Assembly: GCA_022496785.1 (NCBI GenBank)
Contig: SNAP01000002.1
Coordinates: 186,001-250,000, forward strand
Length of the DNA: 64,000 nt
Source of the DNA: Marinilabiliaceae bacterium JC040
Lineage (GTDB): Bacteria; Bacteroidota; Bacteroidia; Bacteroidales; Marinifilaceae
Direction of reading: 5' to 3'
The translations under genes and the position numbers were made by a program. This document shows, piece by piece, positions 26,985 to 38,653 of the stretch. A model generated the notes under the pieces. That model had not been told where the DNA came from and did not search any database. It worked only from the letters and a program-made list of their open reading frames with translations. How positions within the stretch are numbered: the stretch's first letter is position 1; each line of letters begins with the position of its first letter.

Positions 26985-27845
26985 CTATCCTAAGAATGAT
27001 TTTAGAAGTTTACTTCTTGATGTGCTTCTTAATCTTCTAATAGCTTTTTCTTTAATCTGACGAACTCTCTCTCTAGTTAAATCAAATTTTTCTCCGATTT
27101 CTTCTAATGTCATATCTTGACATCCTATTCCAAAGAATAATCTGATTATGTCTCTTTCTCTATCTGTTAAAGTAGCTAAAGCTCTGTCAATTTCAGTTGC
27201 TAATGATTCATTAATTAATGATCTATCTGCAATAGGAGAATCATCATTTACTAAAACATCTAATAGACTGTTGTCTTCCCCTTCAACGAATGGAGCATCA
27301 ACAGATATATGTCTACCAGAAACTCTTAATGTATCAGCAACTTTTTCAGCAGGAATTTCTAATGAATCCGCAAGCTCTTCTGGTGAAGGCTTTCTTTCAT
27401 TCTCTTGCTCAAATCGTGAAAAAGCTTTATTAATCTTATTTAATGAACCTACCTGATTTAAAGGAAGACGTACTATTCTAGATTGCTCTGCTAAAGCTTG
27501 AAGTATACTTTGACGAATCCACCATACGGCATATGAGATAAATTTAAAACCTCTTGTTTCATCAAACTTTTCAGCTGCTTTTATCAATCCTAAATTTCCT
27601 TCGTTAATTAAATCGGGTAAACTTAGTCCTTGATTTTGATATTGCTTTGCAACAGAGACTACGAATCTTAGATTCGCTCTAGTTAATTTTTCCAATGCTT
27701 TCTGATCACCTTTTCGAATTCGTTGCGCTAACTCAACTTCTTCTTCTACTGAGATAAGATCTTCTTTACCGATCTCTTGTAAATACTTGTCTAACGACGC
27801 ACTTTCACGATTAGTGATTGACTTGGTTATTTTTAACTGTCTCAT
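26985..27845 (-). CDS. rpoD: Primary sigma factor (sigma-70/RpoD, short Bacteroidota form)
   Basis: The 286-residue protein has region 1.2 ([15 protein letters not shown]), region 2 ([38 protein letters not shown]), here spanning two helices, and the 2.4 promoter-melting segment [16 protein letters not shown]. Region 3 follows, then region 4 with [21 protein letters not shown]. It lacks the long 1.1 domain of E. coli RpoD, as is normal for Bacteroidota, whose sigma recognises the TAnnTTTG element seen throughout this window. A TATATTTG element at 27885-27892 precedes it. Confidence 0.95.
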   Translation of the reverse strand: MRQLKITKSITNRESASLDKYLQEIGKEDLISVEEEVELAQRIRKGDQKALEKLTRANLRFVVSVAKQYQNQGLSLPDLINEGNLGLIKAAEKFDETRGFKFISYAVWWIRQSILQALAEQSRIVRLPLNQVGSLNKINKAFSRFEQENERKPSPEELADSLEIPAEKVADTLRVSGRHISVDAPFVEGEDNSLLDVLVNDDSPIADRSLINESLATEIDRALATLTDRERDIIRLFFGIGCQDMTLEEIGEKFDLTRERVRQIKEKAIRRLRSTSRSKLLKSFLG

Positions 27846-27884
27846 AATTAACTACTAATACTTTTTTACTACTCAAATATTTTG

Positions 27885-27892
27885 CAAATATA
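27885..27892 (-). promoter_or_regulatory. Bacteroidota -7 element of rpoD
   Basis: The minus strand reads TATATTTG, about 40 bases upstream of the sigma factor ATG. Confidence 0.5.
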
Positions 27893-27964
27893 CGCTATTT
27901 AAAGCAGAAAACCAATCTTTCTTGTTTTTTGGTAGTTATTTTATACTAAATTCAAAAATTATTT

Positions 27965-27972
27965 TAATTTTG
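27965..27972 (+). promoter_or_regulatory. Bacteroidota -7 element of dapF
   Basis: TAATTTTG matches TAnnTTTG, giving transcription from about 27979, downstream of an in-frame ATG at 27922 and upstream of the true start at 28021. Confidence 0.55.
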
Positions 27973-28020
27973 CAGGATTACATCAGATTTCCTTCGTTTA
28001 CAATTTTAATTTTTATTTTT

Positions 28021-28806
28021 ATGAATATAGATATATATAAATATCATGGAGCTGGAAATGATTTTATCTTAATAGACAATAGATTAAATAATTACACATT
28101 AGATACTAAACATATTGCTTTTCTTTGTGATAGACACCTAGGTGTTGGAGCAGATGGATTAATGATACTTGAAAACGATGCTGAGCATGATTTCAAAATG
28201 AGGTACTATAATTCTGATGGAAAGGAAGCTAGTCTATGTGGTAATGGTAGTAGATGTATAGTGCGTTTTGCTAAAGATTTAAATATTATTGAAAATAAGA
28301 CTTCATTTATGGCTTTTGATGGGGTACATGAAGCGGAAATTTTCACTAATGATTACGTTAAGTTACAAATGCAAGATGTATCTTATATTAAGGATTATTC
28401 TGATCATTATTTTCTAGATACTGGGTCTCCTCATGCTATCTTCTTTGTCAATATAAATGATGATATTGATATATACAATGAAGGGAAACGTATTCGTAAT
28501 TCAGATTTATATAGAAAAGAAGGCACAAATGTGAATTTTGTTAAAATTTTTGATTCATATATTAATGTTGCCACTTATGAAAGAGGTGTCGAAAATGAAA
28601 CTTTATCGTGTGGAACAGGCTGTGTTGCCTCTGCTATTACTTTTCATCATCAAAGTAAATCTAAATCAAATAGTATTGATATAAAGGCAAAAGGAGGAAA
28701 CTTGAATGTTTCTTTTAATTTTGAAAATGGTATATATAAGAATATCTTTCTAGAAGGACCTACTTGTTTCGTCTTTAAAACAAAAATACAGATACCAGAC
28801 TTATAA
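28021..28806 (+). CDS. dapF: Diaminopimelate epimerase
   Basis: This 261-residue cytosolic enzyme interconverts LL- and meso-diaminopimelate for lysine and peptidoglycan synthesis. It begins MNIDIYKYHGAGNDFILID, the family start. The two catalytic cysteines lie in SLCGNGSRCIVRF and TLSCGTGCVASAI. I place the start at 28021 because the upstream extension to 27922 is hydrophobic, non-conserved and lies before the promoter. Length is slightly below that of typical DapF (about 270). The terminator hairpin overlaps the stop codon. Confidence 0.95.
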   Translation: MNIDIYKYHGAGNDFILIDNRLNNYTLDTKHIAFLCDRHLGVGADGLMILENDAEHDFKMRYYNSDGKEASLCGNGSRCIVRFAKDLNIIENKTSFMAFDGVHEAEIFTNDYVKLQMQDVSYIKDYSDHYFLDTGSPHAIFFVNINDDIDIYNEGKRIRNSDLYRKEGTNVNFVKIFDSYINVATYERGVENETLSCGTGCVASAITFHHQSKSKSNSIDIKAKGGNLNVSFNFENGIYKNIFLEGPTCFVFKTKIQIPDL

Positions 28807-28826
28807 TTGTCTGATATCTGCATTTT
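28789..28826 (+). terminator. Terminator overlapping the end of dapF
   Basis: CAGATACCAGAC (28789-28800) pairs with GTCTGATATCTG (28809-28820) with one mismatch and is followed by a T-rich tail. The dapF stop codon lies in the loop. Confidence 0.8.
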
Positions 28827-28956
28827 TATTTAACTCTTTATATTATTATAAATATATTCCTATATACTAACCTACTGTAATTTCATAGAAGGAAATCATA
28901 GCAACTTAACTTTCTACCAAAATACTATTAAGTAGATGACTGCTGATTTAATCTTA

Positions 28957-30876
28957 TTAAATCATAACATCTTTTTGTACTGGATTTTCAGGGAAAATCA
29001 CTTTAAATATACTACCTTCTCCTTCTTTACTTTCTACTTCTATTCTTCCATCATATTTTTTTATAAAGGATTGACACACAACTAAACCTAAACCTGATCC
29101 TTTTTCTTTGTTAGTCCCAATGGTAGATTTCACATTTAAAACATTGAATAAATTTTTAACTTGCTCAGCATTCATTCCTACTCCACTATCAGTAATAGTA
29201 AAACAACTTTCTTTAGTTTCATTTATTCTACTGAAATTTAAATGTATTTTACTTTCCGGATAAGAAAATTTTATAGAATTTGATATTAAATTTGTTAATA
29301 TAATAGACATTGAGAATGTACCAAATCTTGCTTTATTTCTTGAATCTACTGAATATTCTAATTTTATCTTTTTATTTATTGCTTGAGAATTTAGACCTGC
29401 AAAAGTTTCTTCTATAAATTTCTTAACATCAACATTCTCTATCTTTAATTTAAAATTCACTGCTGATTTTGCCCATAATAATAACTCTTCTAAGAGCTTT
29501 AAAGAATTATTAGATGAAGAAACAATTAAAGTCAACATTTTCTTCTTCTCATCATCATCTATTTCATCGAAATCTTCTAATAAAATGTTTGAAAGACCTA
29601 ATATAGAATTAAATGGATTTCTAAGATCATGAGCAATAATTGATAGAAATCTATCTTTCTGAATTATAACATTATCTAAAAGTTCTTTTGACCTAGTTAC
29701 TGTTTGATTTTTATCTAAAAGAGCTCTATTCTTTTTCTGAATTGTTGAATATAAACCAAAGAGTGTTATAATTAAACAAAGAAAAACAAATGATACTAGT
29801 ACTACAAATTTATTATTTTCTTCAGCTTTTATAAGTTTGTTCTTATTAGTAATATAATCGTCTTTCAATGCCTTAATCTTTTTTTCATGTTCTTGCTTAG
29901 TTCGTGCATATTTTTCTCTCTGAATCTTCATCTTTTGATTCTTAAGATTAATTACACTTGCTATAGAATCTTTTTTAAGAAAGAATTTATATGCTTTTTT
30001 ATAATTTCCATATTTCTTATATAAGTAAGCACTAAGAAGATAATTAGTTAATAATTCGCTACGAATATTTAATTTTTGAGATATATTCCTTGCTTCAAGT
30101 ATATTTCTATTAGCTACTCTTAATTTCTTAAGATTCATATTTAAATTAGCACTTTGATGTAGAGTTCGAACTAGACCAATTTTATCACCACAACGACGTT
30201 TATAGAAAATTGCTTCTTGAGAAATCTTTAAAGCTTTTTTATTTAAACCTTGATTTGCATAAGAACTAGATAAATTATGCAATGCTTGAGAAATTACTAA
30301 TGTATCTTTATAATCTTGAGCTAATTTTAATGATTTATTAAAATTATTAACTGCCTTATCATACTCTTTTAACTTTAAATGTATTAAACCAATATTTGAA
30401 TATATAGATACATTATCTCTGTCCCTCCCTATCTTTTTATTAAGATCTATTGATTCTTGAAATATCTTAACTGATTCAGAGTATTTACCTATACGTTTAT
30501 TTATAATAGCTATATTGTTTAAAACTGCAGAAACTCTTGCAGTATCTTTAATTTCTTTATAGATCTTATTAGCTAAAAAATATTGCTGTAAAGCATCATC
30601 TAAACTACCTACAACCCATAAATTTACACCTATGGCATTATATGCATCTCCAAGTCCTCTTTTATAATGAAGACTTTCTGCTAATTCTTTAGCCTGCATT
30701 CCATATTCATAACCTTTAGAAGGATTCTTATTCCAATATAAAAATGATATTTTATTTAATAAATCAACTTTATCAAAACTATCTACTCGATCCAATTTAT
30801 TTACTAATGTATCCATCTGAGAAAAAGAAAGATAATGGATAAATATAAACAAACTTAAAAGTAATATTCTCTTCAT
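28957..30876 (-). CDS. Sensor histidine kinase with TPR sensor region
   Basis: This 639-residue protein has a signal sequence (MKRILLLSLFIFIHYLSFSQ) and about seven TPR-like repeats in the periplasmic part (about 25-320), for example AVLNNIAIINKRIGKYSESVKIFQESI, split by a turn. A coiled coil and one membrane segment follow (VVLVSFVFLCLIITLFGLYS, about 360-380), then HisKA with the phospho-histidine in SIIAHDLRNPFNSILG, and a HATPase domain with the N box NLISNSIKFS, DSGVGM and GSGLGLVV. This is a common Bacteroidota sensor layout; the signal is unknown. I prefer the ATG at 30876 over 30894 because it begins the signal peptide cleanly. No cognate regulator is adjacent. Confidence 0.92.
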   Translation of the reverse strand: MKRILLLSLFIFIHYLSFSQMDTLVNKLDRVDSFDKVDLLNKISFLYWNKNPSKGYEYGMQAKELAESLHYKRGLGDAYNAIGVNLWVVGSLDDALQQYFLANKIYKEIKDTARVSAVLNNIAIINKRIGKYSESVKIFQESIDLNKKIGRDRDNVSIYSNIGLIHLKLKEYDKAVNNFNKSLKLAQDYKDTLVISQALHNLSSSYANQGLNKKALKISQEAIFYKRRCGDKIGLVRTLHQSANLNMNLKKLRVANRNILEARNISQKLNIRSELLTNYLLSAYLYKKYGNYKKAYKFFLKKDSIASVINLKNQKMKIQREKYARTKQEHEKKIKALKDDYITNKNKLIKAEENNKFVVLVSFVFLCLIITLFGLYSTIQKKNRALLDKNQTVTRSKELLDNVIIQKDRFLSIIAHDLRNPFNSILGLSNILLEDFDEIDDDEKKKMLTLIVSSSNNSLKLLEELLLWAKSAVNFKLKIENVDVKKFIEETFAGLNSQAINKKIKLEYSVDSRNKARFGTFSMSIILTNLISNSIKFSYPESKIHLNFSRINETKESCFTITDSGVGMNAEQVKNLFNVLNVKSTIGTNKEKGSGLGLVVCQSFIKKYDGRIEVESKEGEGSIFKVIFPENPVQKDVMI

Positions 30877-30963
30877 AAACAAAATAATTAACAATTATAA
30901 TATTTCCCCTATTGCTAAGTTATAAAAAAACAAGGAGAATGGTAAATTGTTGAGCTTTTATAT

Positions 30964-30971
30964 TACATTTG
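30964..30971 (+). promoter_or_regulatory. Bacteroidota -7 element of lrgAB
   Basis: TACATTTG matches TAnnTTTG, 17 bases before the lrgA ATG. Confidence 0.5.
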
Positions 30972-30988
30972 CGCAAATTTAATTTAAG

Positions 30989-31315
30989 ATGTTATTAGAA
31001 ATTGTTTTAATATTTGGATGCCTAATTGTTGGGAATTATATACGAATACTTACTGGTATATCTATCCCTGGTTCTGTTTTTGGCATGATAATTCTATTTA
31101 TATTATTAAAAATAGGAATTATAAAAGAGAAAAAGATTAAGAATTTTGCAAATTTTCTTACAGACAATATGGGTTTCTTCTTTGTTCCAGTTGGTGTCGG
31201 TATTGCTTTATATCTTGATTTAATAAAAGCTGAAATATGGCCAATTATTGCATCTGCATCTCTTAGTACTCTAGTAATTTTGTGGGTTGTAGGATTCGCT
31301 TCTGGAAGAAAATAA
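30989..31315 (+). CDS. LrgA/CidA-family holin-like membrane protein
   Basis: This 108-residue protein has four predicted membrane segments with the family phrases LTGISIPGSVFGMIILFIL and NMGFFFVPVGVGIALYLDL. It forms the small subunit of the LrgAB/CidAB pair, described in Gram-positives as holin/antiholin-like and more recently as organic-acid (pyruvate) carriers. The LrgB partner starts 16 bases downstream. It resembles E. coli YohJ. I cannot distinguish Lrg from Cid roles, so I give no symbol. Confidence 0.88.
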   Translation: MLLEIVLIFGCLIVGNYIRILTGISIPGSVFGMIILFILLKIGIIKEKKIKNFANFLTDNMGFFFVPVGVGIALYLDLIKAEIWPIIASASLSTLVILWVVGFASGRK

Positions 31316-31331
31316 AACAAAATATACCAAA

Positions 31332-32036
31332 ATGAATGAATTAATAAATACCCCCCTATTTACCATAACACTTACTGTTGTAGTATATCTTCTATCTGAT
31401 TATCTATATATAAAGACTAAATGCGCATTTCTTAATCCAGTAATGACGAGTATTGTTATTTTAATTATTGGATTGAAATTTAATGATATTGATTTTAAAA
31501 CTTATGATGAAGGAACATATATCATTAAATTATTACTAAATGCATCAGTTGTAGCTTTAGCATACCCTCTGTATTTACAATGGGATCTTATAAAGAAAAA
31601 TTATAAAAAGATATTCTTATGCATGTTTTTAGGCAGTTCTATTGGTATCATTTCTGTAGTTTTATTAGCTATATTATTTGGTGCTTCAGATCAAGTAATC
31701 CTGTCGTTAATTCCAAAATCAATAACTACTCCAATTGCTGTTAAAGTAAGTGAATCTATTGGAGGAATTGCTCCTCTTAGCGCTGCAGTTGTTATAATGG
31801 TTGGTATTTTTGGTTCTGTTGTTGGTGTGAATTTTTTAAAATTAATGAAGATTAATAAACCAGAATCTGTTGGACTAGCTATGGGAACAGCTGCCCATGG
31901 ATTAGGTACTGCCACAGTAGCTAAATTAGGAAACAATTATTCAGCAATGGCTGGTTTAGCTATAGCTTTAAACGGACTATTGACCGCAATACTATCTCCA
32001 TTATTTGTTGAATACATATTAAAATACATACATTAA
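31332..32036 (+). CDS. LrgB/CidB-family membrane protein
   Basis: This 234-residue multi-spanning protein has the strongly conserved family block SLIPKSITTPIAVKVSESIGG (about residues 123-143), followed by GTAAHGLGTATVAKLG. These are LrgB/YohK hallmarks. Six to seven membrane segments are visible. It is translated from the same transcript as the LrgA partner. The pair probably forms an inner-membrane transport complex; the direct substrate is not readable. Confidence 0.92.
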   Translation: MNELINTPLFTITLTVVVYLLSDYLYIKTKCAFLNPVMTSIVILIIGLKFNDIDFKTYDEGTYIIKLLLNASVVALAYPLYLQWDLIKKNYKKIFLCMFLGSSIGIISVVLLAILFGASDQVILSLIPKSITTPIAVKVSESIGGIAPLSAAVVIMVGIFGSVVGVNFLKLMKINKPESVGLAMGTAAHGLGTATVAKLGNNYSAMAGLAIALNGLLTAILSPLFVEYILKYIH

Positions 32037-32074
32037 ATAAAGAAAAGGATCTTTAAATCTTTATATAAATTCTA

Positions 32075-32106
32075 TTTGAGTATAGCATAAATATTTAGTA
32101 TTTTCG
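32075..32106 (+). promoter_or_regulatory. Promoter of the S9 peptidase gene
   Basis: TTTGAG at 32075-32080 and TATTTTCG at 32099-32106 are separated by 18 bases, giving a start near 32112, about 20 bases before the ATG. Confidence 0.5.
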
Positions 32107-32131
32107 TATAAATAACTAATTATACAGAAAT

Positions 32132-34882
32132 ATGAAAAGAATCATTTCATGCATAGCTATTTTAATGTTATGCACTCACTGTTTTGGGCAAAACCGCTCT
32201 TTAAGTCACAGAGACTACGACAAGTGGAAATCAGTAAGAAACTCTAAAATTTCTAATGATGGAAAGATTGTAACCTTTGAAATTAATCCTCAGAAAGGTG
32301 ATGGTAATTTATTCATCTACAATTATTCAAATAATTCAAAACTGATTATAAAAAGAGGATACAATACAACAATTACTTCAAATTCTGATTACGTAATCAC
32401 CAAAATTAGACCTTTATATAATGTCATTAGAGGTTTGAAATTAAAAAAAACTAAAAAAGATAAATTTCCGAAAGATTCACTATACATATGGTATCGCTCT
32501 AATAATAAGCTAATAAAAATCGGAAACGTAAGTGAATATACGTCTCCAAAAGACAATCCAAATTTACTTTTATACATTAAAGAATCAAATATAGAAGACA
32601 AAAAGAGTGATATTAAATCTTCAAAAGAACTTATAATCTACAATCTTAAAACAAACAGTAAAAAGATATTTAAAGATATTATATCTTACTCAGTTGCAAA
32701 AAATGGAAGTATCGTTTTAATTAATCAAGAGGTTAAAACTTCTATTAAGATGAATCAACTAATAACTTATAATGTAAAAAACAAAAATATTAGAATTTTA
32801 AACAAAGGTAAAGACATAACGTTTAAAAATCTAACAATTGATTCTAAAGGGAAACAGATAGCATATATAGAAAGTACTGACACTTTAAAGAATCATAATT
32901 ATAAGCTTATTTTTATAAATAAAACTGGTAGAACATATAATATCAATTCAAATAATTTTAATAAGAAATCATTTATTTCACCTAAAGGGAAACTATTCTT
33001 TTCTGAAAATAATAAACGTTTATTCTTTGGAATCGTAAATCATAAAGCTATCAATAGAAAAGACAGTTTAACAGATGATGAGAAATATCATTTAGATGTA
33101 TGGAACTATAGGGATAATTTTATTAATCCTTATCAAAAGGTAAATCTAAAACAAGAGAAAGATAGAACTTATCTTTGTGTATTTAATATCAATAATAATA
33201 AGATTTTTCAAATAGAAAATATAAAAGCAAATACTAGTAAAATCTATAAAAAAGGTAATAAGAGTATAGCTCTATTATTTGATTCAAGCGAGTATGGACG
33301 TTTTCAAGATTTTTCAAAACTTTACAAAGATATTTATACATATAATTTAGATACAGGAAACAAAACAAAGGTCTTTACAAAATCTGAGTTGAATATACAC
33401 CTCTCACCTAAACAAAAGTATATTGTATTTTTTCAACCAAAAGATAGTTTATGGTATTCTTATAATATAAAAAATAAAAAAATGCTAGCTTTAAATAAGG
33501 ATCTTAAAACTGCATTTTATAACCAAAAGATGGATATGCCAATGAGTGCAATTCCTTATGGATTACAAACATGGTTGAAAAATGATAAATATGTTCTTAT
33601 AGCAGATAAATATGATATCTGGAAATTTGACTGTAGTGGAATAGAAGCTCCTATAAACTTAACTAATGGCTTTGGACGAAGTAATAATGTAAAATTAAGA
33701 TATAAGAAATTAAATAATAAAGAATCTTATCCTTTATCAAAGAATATTATACTCCATGGTTTTAATTATAAGAATAAGAAAAGTGGGTATTATAGTTTAA
33801 ATATTAAGAAAAAAAATAATCCTAAGGAACTTATATATAGCAATCATTTTTACAATGCTAACAATATATATAAATCTAAAGAGGGTAAAAATATAATATT
33901 TACAAAAGAAAGTTTTAAACTCTATCCTGACCTATATTATTCTGATATTAATTTTAAAAAGATTACAAAACTATCAACAGCAAATCCTCAACAAAAAGAG
34001 TATAAATGGGGAAATGTAAGTCTTGAACATTGGACAAATGGAGACGGTGTAGAAATGGAAGGTTTACTATATACTCCAGAAAAAATGGAGAAAAATAAAA
34101 AATATCCAATGTTGGTTTACTTCTATGAGAAGTCTTCTGATACATACAATAAACATTTCATACCTCAACCAAATTGGTCTATAATAAATAGATCATACTG
34201 TACTAGTAATGACTATATAATTTTTGTTCCTAACATTACATATAAAAATAAAACCGGATATCCAGGAGAAGCAGCATATTCTTCAATAGTTACGGGCGTA
34301 CTAAATATGTGTCAGAAACACAATTTTATTGATAAAAAGAATATTGGACTTCAAGGACAATCTTGGGGAGGTTATCAAATTGCGTATCTTGTTACTCGTA
34401 CAAATTTATTCAAATGTGCAATGGCTGGAGCACCTGTTTCTAATATGACTTCCGCTTACGGTGGTATTAGATGGAGAACAGGAATGTCTCGTCAATTTCA
34501 GTATGAACAAACACAATCAAGACAAGGTGGCACACTATGGAATTCAACAATACAATATATTGAAAATTCTCCTGTATTTTTTGTACCTAAAATTAAAACT
34601 CCATTATTAATAATGCATAATGACCATGATGGTGCAGTGCCATGGTATCAAGGTATTGAATTATTTATGGCTATGAGACGTTTCAATAAACCATGTTGGA
34701 TGCTTTCATATAATAATGAAGCTCATAATCTTAAAAGAAGAGCTAATAGAATTGATTTGTCTATAAGAACTATGCAATTCTTTGATTACTATTTAAAAGG
34801 AGAAAAAGAACCTGTATGGATGAAATATGGTATTCCTGCTCATAAAAAAGAATATATGACAGGTTATCAATTAGCTAAATAG
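32132..34882 (+). CDS. Secreted S9-family (prolyl oligopeptidase-like) peptidase
   Basis: This 916-residue protein has a signal peptide (MKRIISCIAILMLCTHCFGQ), a long beta-propeller-like region (about 25-640) rich in Asn/Lys, and a C-terminal alpha/beta-hydrolase domain. The catalytic triad is Ser744 in GQSWGGYQ, Asp833 in HNDHDGAVPW and His865 in NNEAHNLK, in the expected order. Family members (DPP IV- and acylaminoacyl-peptidase-like) release short peptides in the periplasm. It is monocistronic with its own promoter, and a bidirectional terminator separates it from gyrB. Confidence 0.92.
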   Translation: MKRIISCIAILMLCTHCFGQNRSLSHRDYDKWKSVRNSKISNDGKIVTFEINPQKGDGNLFIYNYSNNSKLIIKRGYNTTITSNSDYVITKIRPLYNVIRGLKLKKTKKDKFPKDSLYIWYRSNNKLIKIGNVSEYTSPKDNPNLLLYIKESNIEDKKSDIKSSKELIIYNLKTNSKKIFKDIISYSVAKNGSIVLINQEVKTSIKMNQLITYNVKNKNIRILNKGKDITFKNLTIDSKGKQIAYIESTDTLKNHNYKLIFINKTGRTYNINSNNFNKKSFISPKGKLFFSENNKRLFFGIVNHKAINRKDSLTDDEKYHLDVWNYRDNFINPYQKVNLKQEKDRTYLCVFNINNNKIFQIENIKANTSKIYKKGNKSIALLFDSSEYGRFQDFSKLYKDIYTYNLDTGNKTKVFTKSELNIHLSPKQKYIVFFQPKDSLWYSYNIKNKKMLALNKDLKTAFYNQKMDMPMSAIPYGLQTWLKNDKYVLIADKYDIWKFDCSGIEAPINLTNGFGRSNNVKLRYKKLNNKESYPLSKNIILHGFNYKNKKSGYYSLNIKKKNNPKELIYSNHFYNANNIYKSKEGKNIIFTKESFKLYPDLYYSDINFKKITKLSTANPQQKEYKWGNVSLEHWTNGDGVEMEGLLYTPEKMEKNKKYPMLVYFYEKSSDTYNKHFIPQPNWSIINRSYCTSNDYIIFVPNITYKNKTGYPGEAAYSSIVTGVLNMCQKHNFIDKKNIGLQGQSWGGYQIAYLVTRTNLFKCAMAGAPVSNMTSAYGGIRWRTGMSRQFQYEQTQSRQGGTLWNSTIQYIENSPVFFVPKIKTPLLIMHNDHDGAVPWYQGIELFMAMRRFNKPCWMLSYNNEAHNLKRRANRIDLSIRTMQFFDYYLKGEKEPVWMKYGIPAHKKEYMTGYQLAK

Positions 34883-34917
34883 AATAAATAAATCAATATA
34901 ATATAAATAATAAAATA

Positions 34918-34940
34918 GGCTAGTAATTAAATTACTAGCC
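34918..34940. terminator. Bidirectional hairpin between the S9 peptidase gene and gyrB
   Basis: GGCTAGTAATT and AATTACTAGCC form a near-perfect palindrome between two convergent stop codons, flanked by A/T-rich tails on both strands. Confidence 0.7.
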
Positions 34941-34971
34941 AATTTATATATATGAGTATTAAATAATAATA

Positions 34972-36960
<1,989 letters not shown>

Positions 36961-36995
36961 TCATATGTACTAATTATAATACATAATCTTAAGTG

Positions 36996-37003
36996 CAAAT
37001 ATA
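36996..37003 (-). promoter_or_regulatory. Bacteroidota -7 element of gyrB
   Basis: The minus strand reads TATATTTG, about 69 bases before the gyrB ATG. Confidence 0.5.
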
Positions 37004-37058
37004 CTTATTTTATACCAAATTATTCAGTAATACAATAGATTTGTTCTATGTAAAGAGG

Positions 37059-38645
37059 TTAAAAACTACAAGTTAAACCTATAATAGCTTTTATTCCCAT
37101 AACAGGATAATTATTCCAACGTTGATATGACTTATTTAAAAGATTTTCAACGTTTAAATACATATTAAAATGCTTATTCAATTTATAATTTGCACCTATA
37201 TTTAAATCTAAAATTAATGGCTTATTATCAGTTACAAATAAAGGTTTTATAGTCTTTACCACCTTACGCTCACCCAATATTATAATATCTGAATTAAAAT
37301 TCCATTTCTTCCCTACCTTATACGAAATATTAATCATTGATTCAAAAGATGGAATATTGGTAATTTTTTCATCACTATAAGAATAAAACTTAAAATCACC
37401 TTTCATATCAAGATTCTTATTCCACTTACAACCAATTTTTAAGAAAAGAGTCATAATATCTTGTTTCGAATATCTTTCAGAGAAATAATTTTCTTTTGAA
37501 TATAGACTTAAGAAATTATCAACCTTTTTGAAATTCACTCCTGTTTTATACCAAAATATATTATCTATATTACCTCTAGCACCAAAAGAAGCGTCATATT
37601 TTCTAACTGTCAATTTATCTTGACTTAGTTGTAAGTAAGGATTAATTTTATAAATATCTAAATATGAATTATTGAATACGCCACCATCTATCTCTGCGAA
37701 AACAGTAAACTGATCATCTAATAGATCAATAGCGACCATCGATTTCGGATAAATATTAAAGTTATCTCTATCGCCTAAAAACTTATTAATACCAAATCCC
37801 AAATTAGCATGAAAAACTCCAGCATTATATCTTAATTGAGGTTCCATTGATATATTAGAATAACTAGATAGCTTTTTTGAATTCAAATAAGATAAATTTG
37901 TTTCAAGGTTAAAAGCTAAATCATCCCATTTAAAATCAAGGGAATTCTTTAAATTGATTTTAAAAACAGTTTCTTTAGTAAATTCATAATCAAATAAATT
38001 ATAATCCACCTTAGTATTCATTATTCCATTTTCAGAGATACGCCCTGCATACATAAAATCAAGACTAAAAAGATTATTCTTAAATGGATCTAAATCTTTA
38101 TACACCTTACCTCCATAATACTTATATGAATCTCTAGTATAAAAGATATTAGCTTTTATAGTTTTATCATCGTCATTCTTGATAAAATAAGCATTAAATA
38201 TCTGATTTAGAAAAGAAAAATCTCTATCTACAGAATTCAATTCTAATTTTCCAGATGCATTATGTGAATGGAAAAGAGCTCCCCAATTTATTGTTTTTGT
38301 TGAATGATTATTATAAGCAAGATCACAAACTAAATTCAAATAATTTCCAAATGATAAATTTCCATAAAAGTTTCTATTAACAACATCTTTAGAATACTCA
38401 TATTTTGGATATTCTCCAGCTAACAAATTAAATTTAAACAATTTATTCCTCACATTTAGATTGTAATTAAAGTGAGGTTTAATAGATACCGTATCAATAA
38501 TCTTAGGATTCAATTGAATCTTTTTACCTTTATATAACTTTGTTTTAAAATCACTTACGATTTTAATTTTTTTCTCACCTTTAAATTCCTGTCCCATAGT
38601 TAATAAAGAAGAGAACAGAAAAACACAAATTAATATCTTACGCAT
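37059..38645 (-). CDS. TonB-receptor-like outer-membrane barrel without a plug
   Basis: This 528-residue protein has a signal peptide (MRKILICVFLFSSLLTMGQ) followed directly by beta-barrel-like alternating strands. The ending LNVENLLNKSYQRWNNYPVMGI..LTCSF closely resembles the final strands of TonB-dependent receptors. There is no TonB box or plug-domain sequence, and the length is too short for a full receptor. It starts eight bases after the stop of the large TPR gene, making it the last gene of a three-gene operon. Comparable TPR-plus-plugless-barrel pairs occur in Bacteroidota; function is not established. Confidence 0.72.
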   Translation of the reverse strand: MRKILICVFLFSSLLTMGQEFKGEKKIKIVSDFKTKLYKGKKIQLNPKIIDTVSIKPHFNYNLNVRNKLFKFNLLAGEYPKYEYSKDVVNRNFYGNLSFGNYLNLVCDLAYNNHSTKTINWGALFHSHNASGKLELNSVDRDFSFLNQIFNAYFIKNDDDKTIKANIFYTRDSYKYYGGKVYKDLDPFKNNLFSLDFMYAGRISENGIMNTKVDYNLFDYEFTKETVFKINLKNSLDFKWDDLAFNLETNLSYLNSKKLSSYSNISMEPQLRYNAGVFHANLGFGINKFLGDRDNFNIYPKSMVAIDLLDDQFTVFAEIDGGVFNNSYLDIYKINPYLQLSQDKLTVRKYDASFGARGNIDNIFWYKTGVNFKKVDNFLSLYSKENYFSERYSKQDIMTLFLKIGCKWNKNLDMKGDFKFYSYSDEKITNIPSFESMINISYKVGKKWNFNSDIIILGERKVVKTIKPLFVTDNKPLILDLNIGANYKLNKHFNMYLNVENLLNKSYQRWNNYPVMGIKAIIGLTCSF

Positions 38646-38653
38646 AACTACTT

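Noticed and set aside
27922-28020. N-terminal extension of DapF
   Set aside because: DapF proteins begin close to the GAGNDF motif; the promoter element at 27965-27972 lies within the extension.
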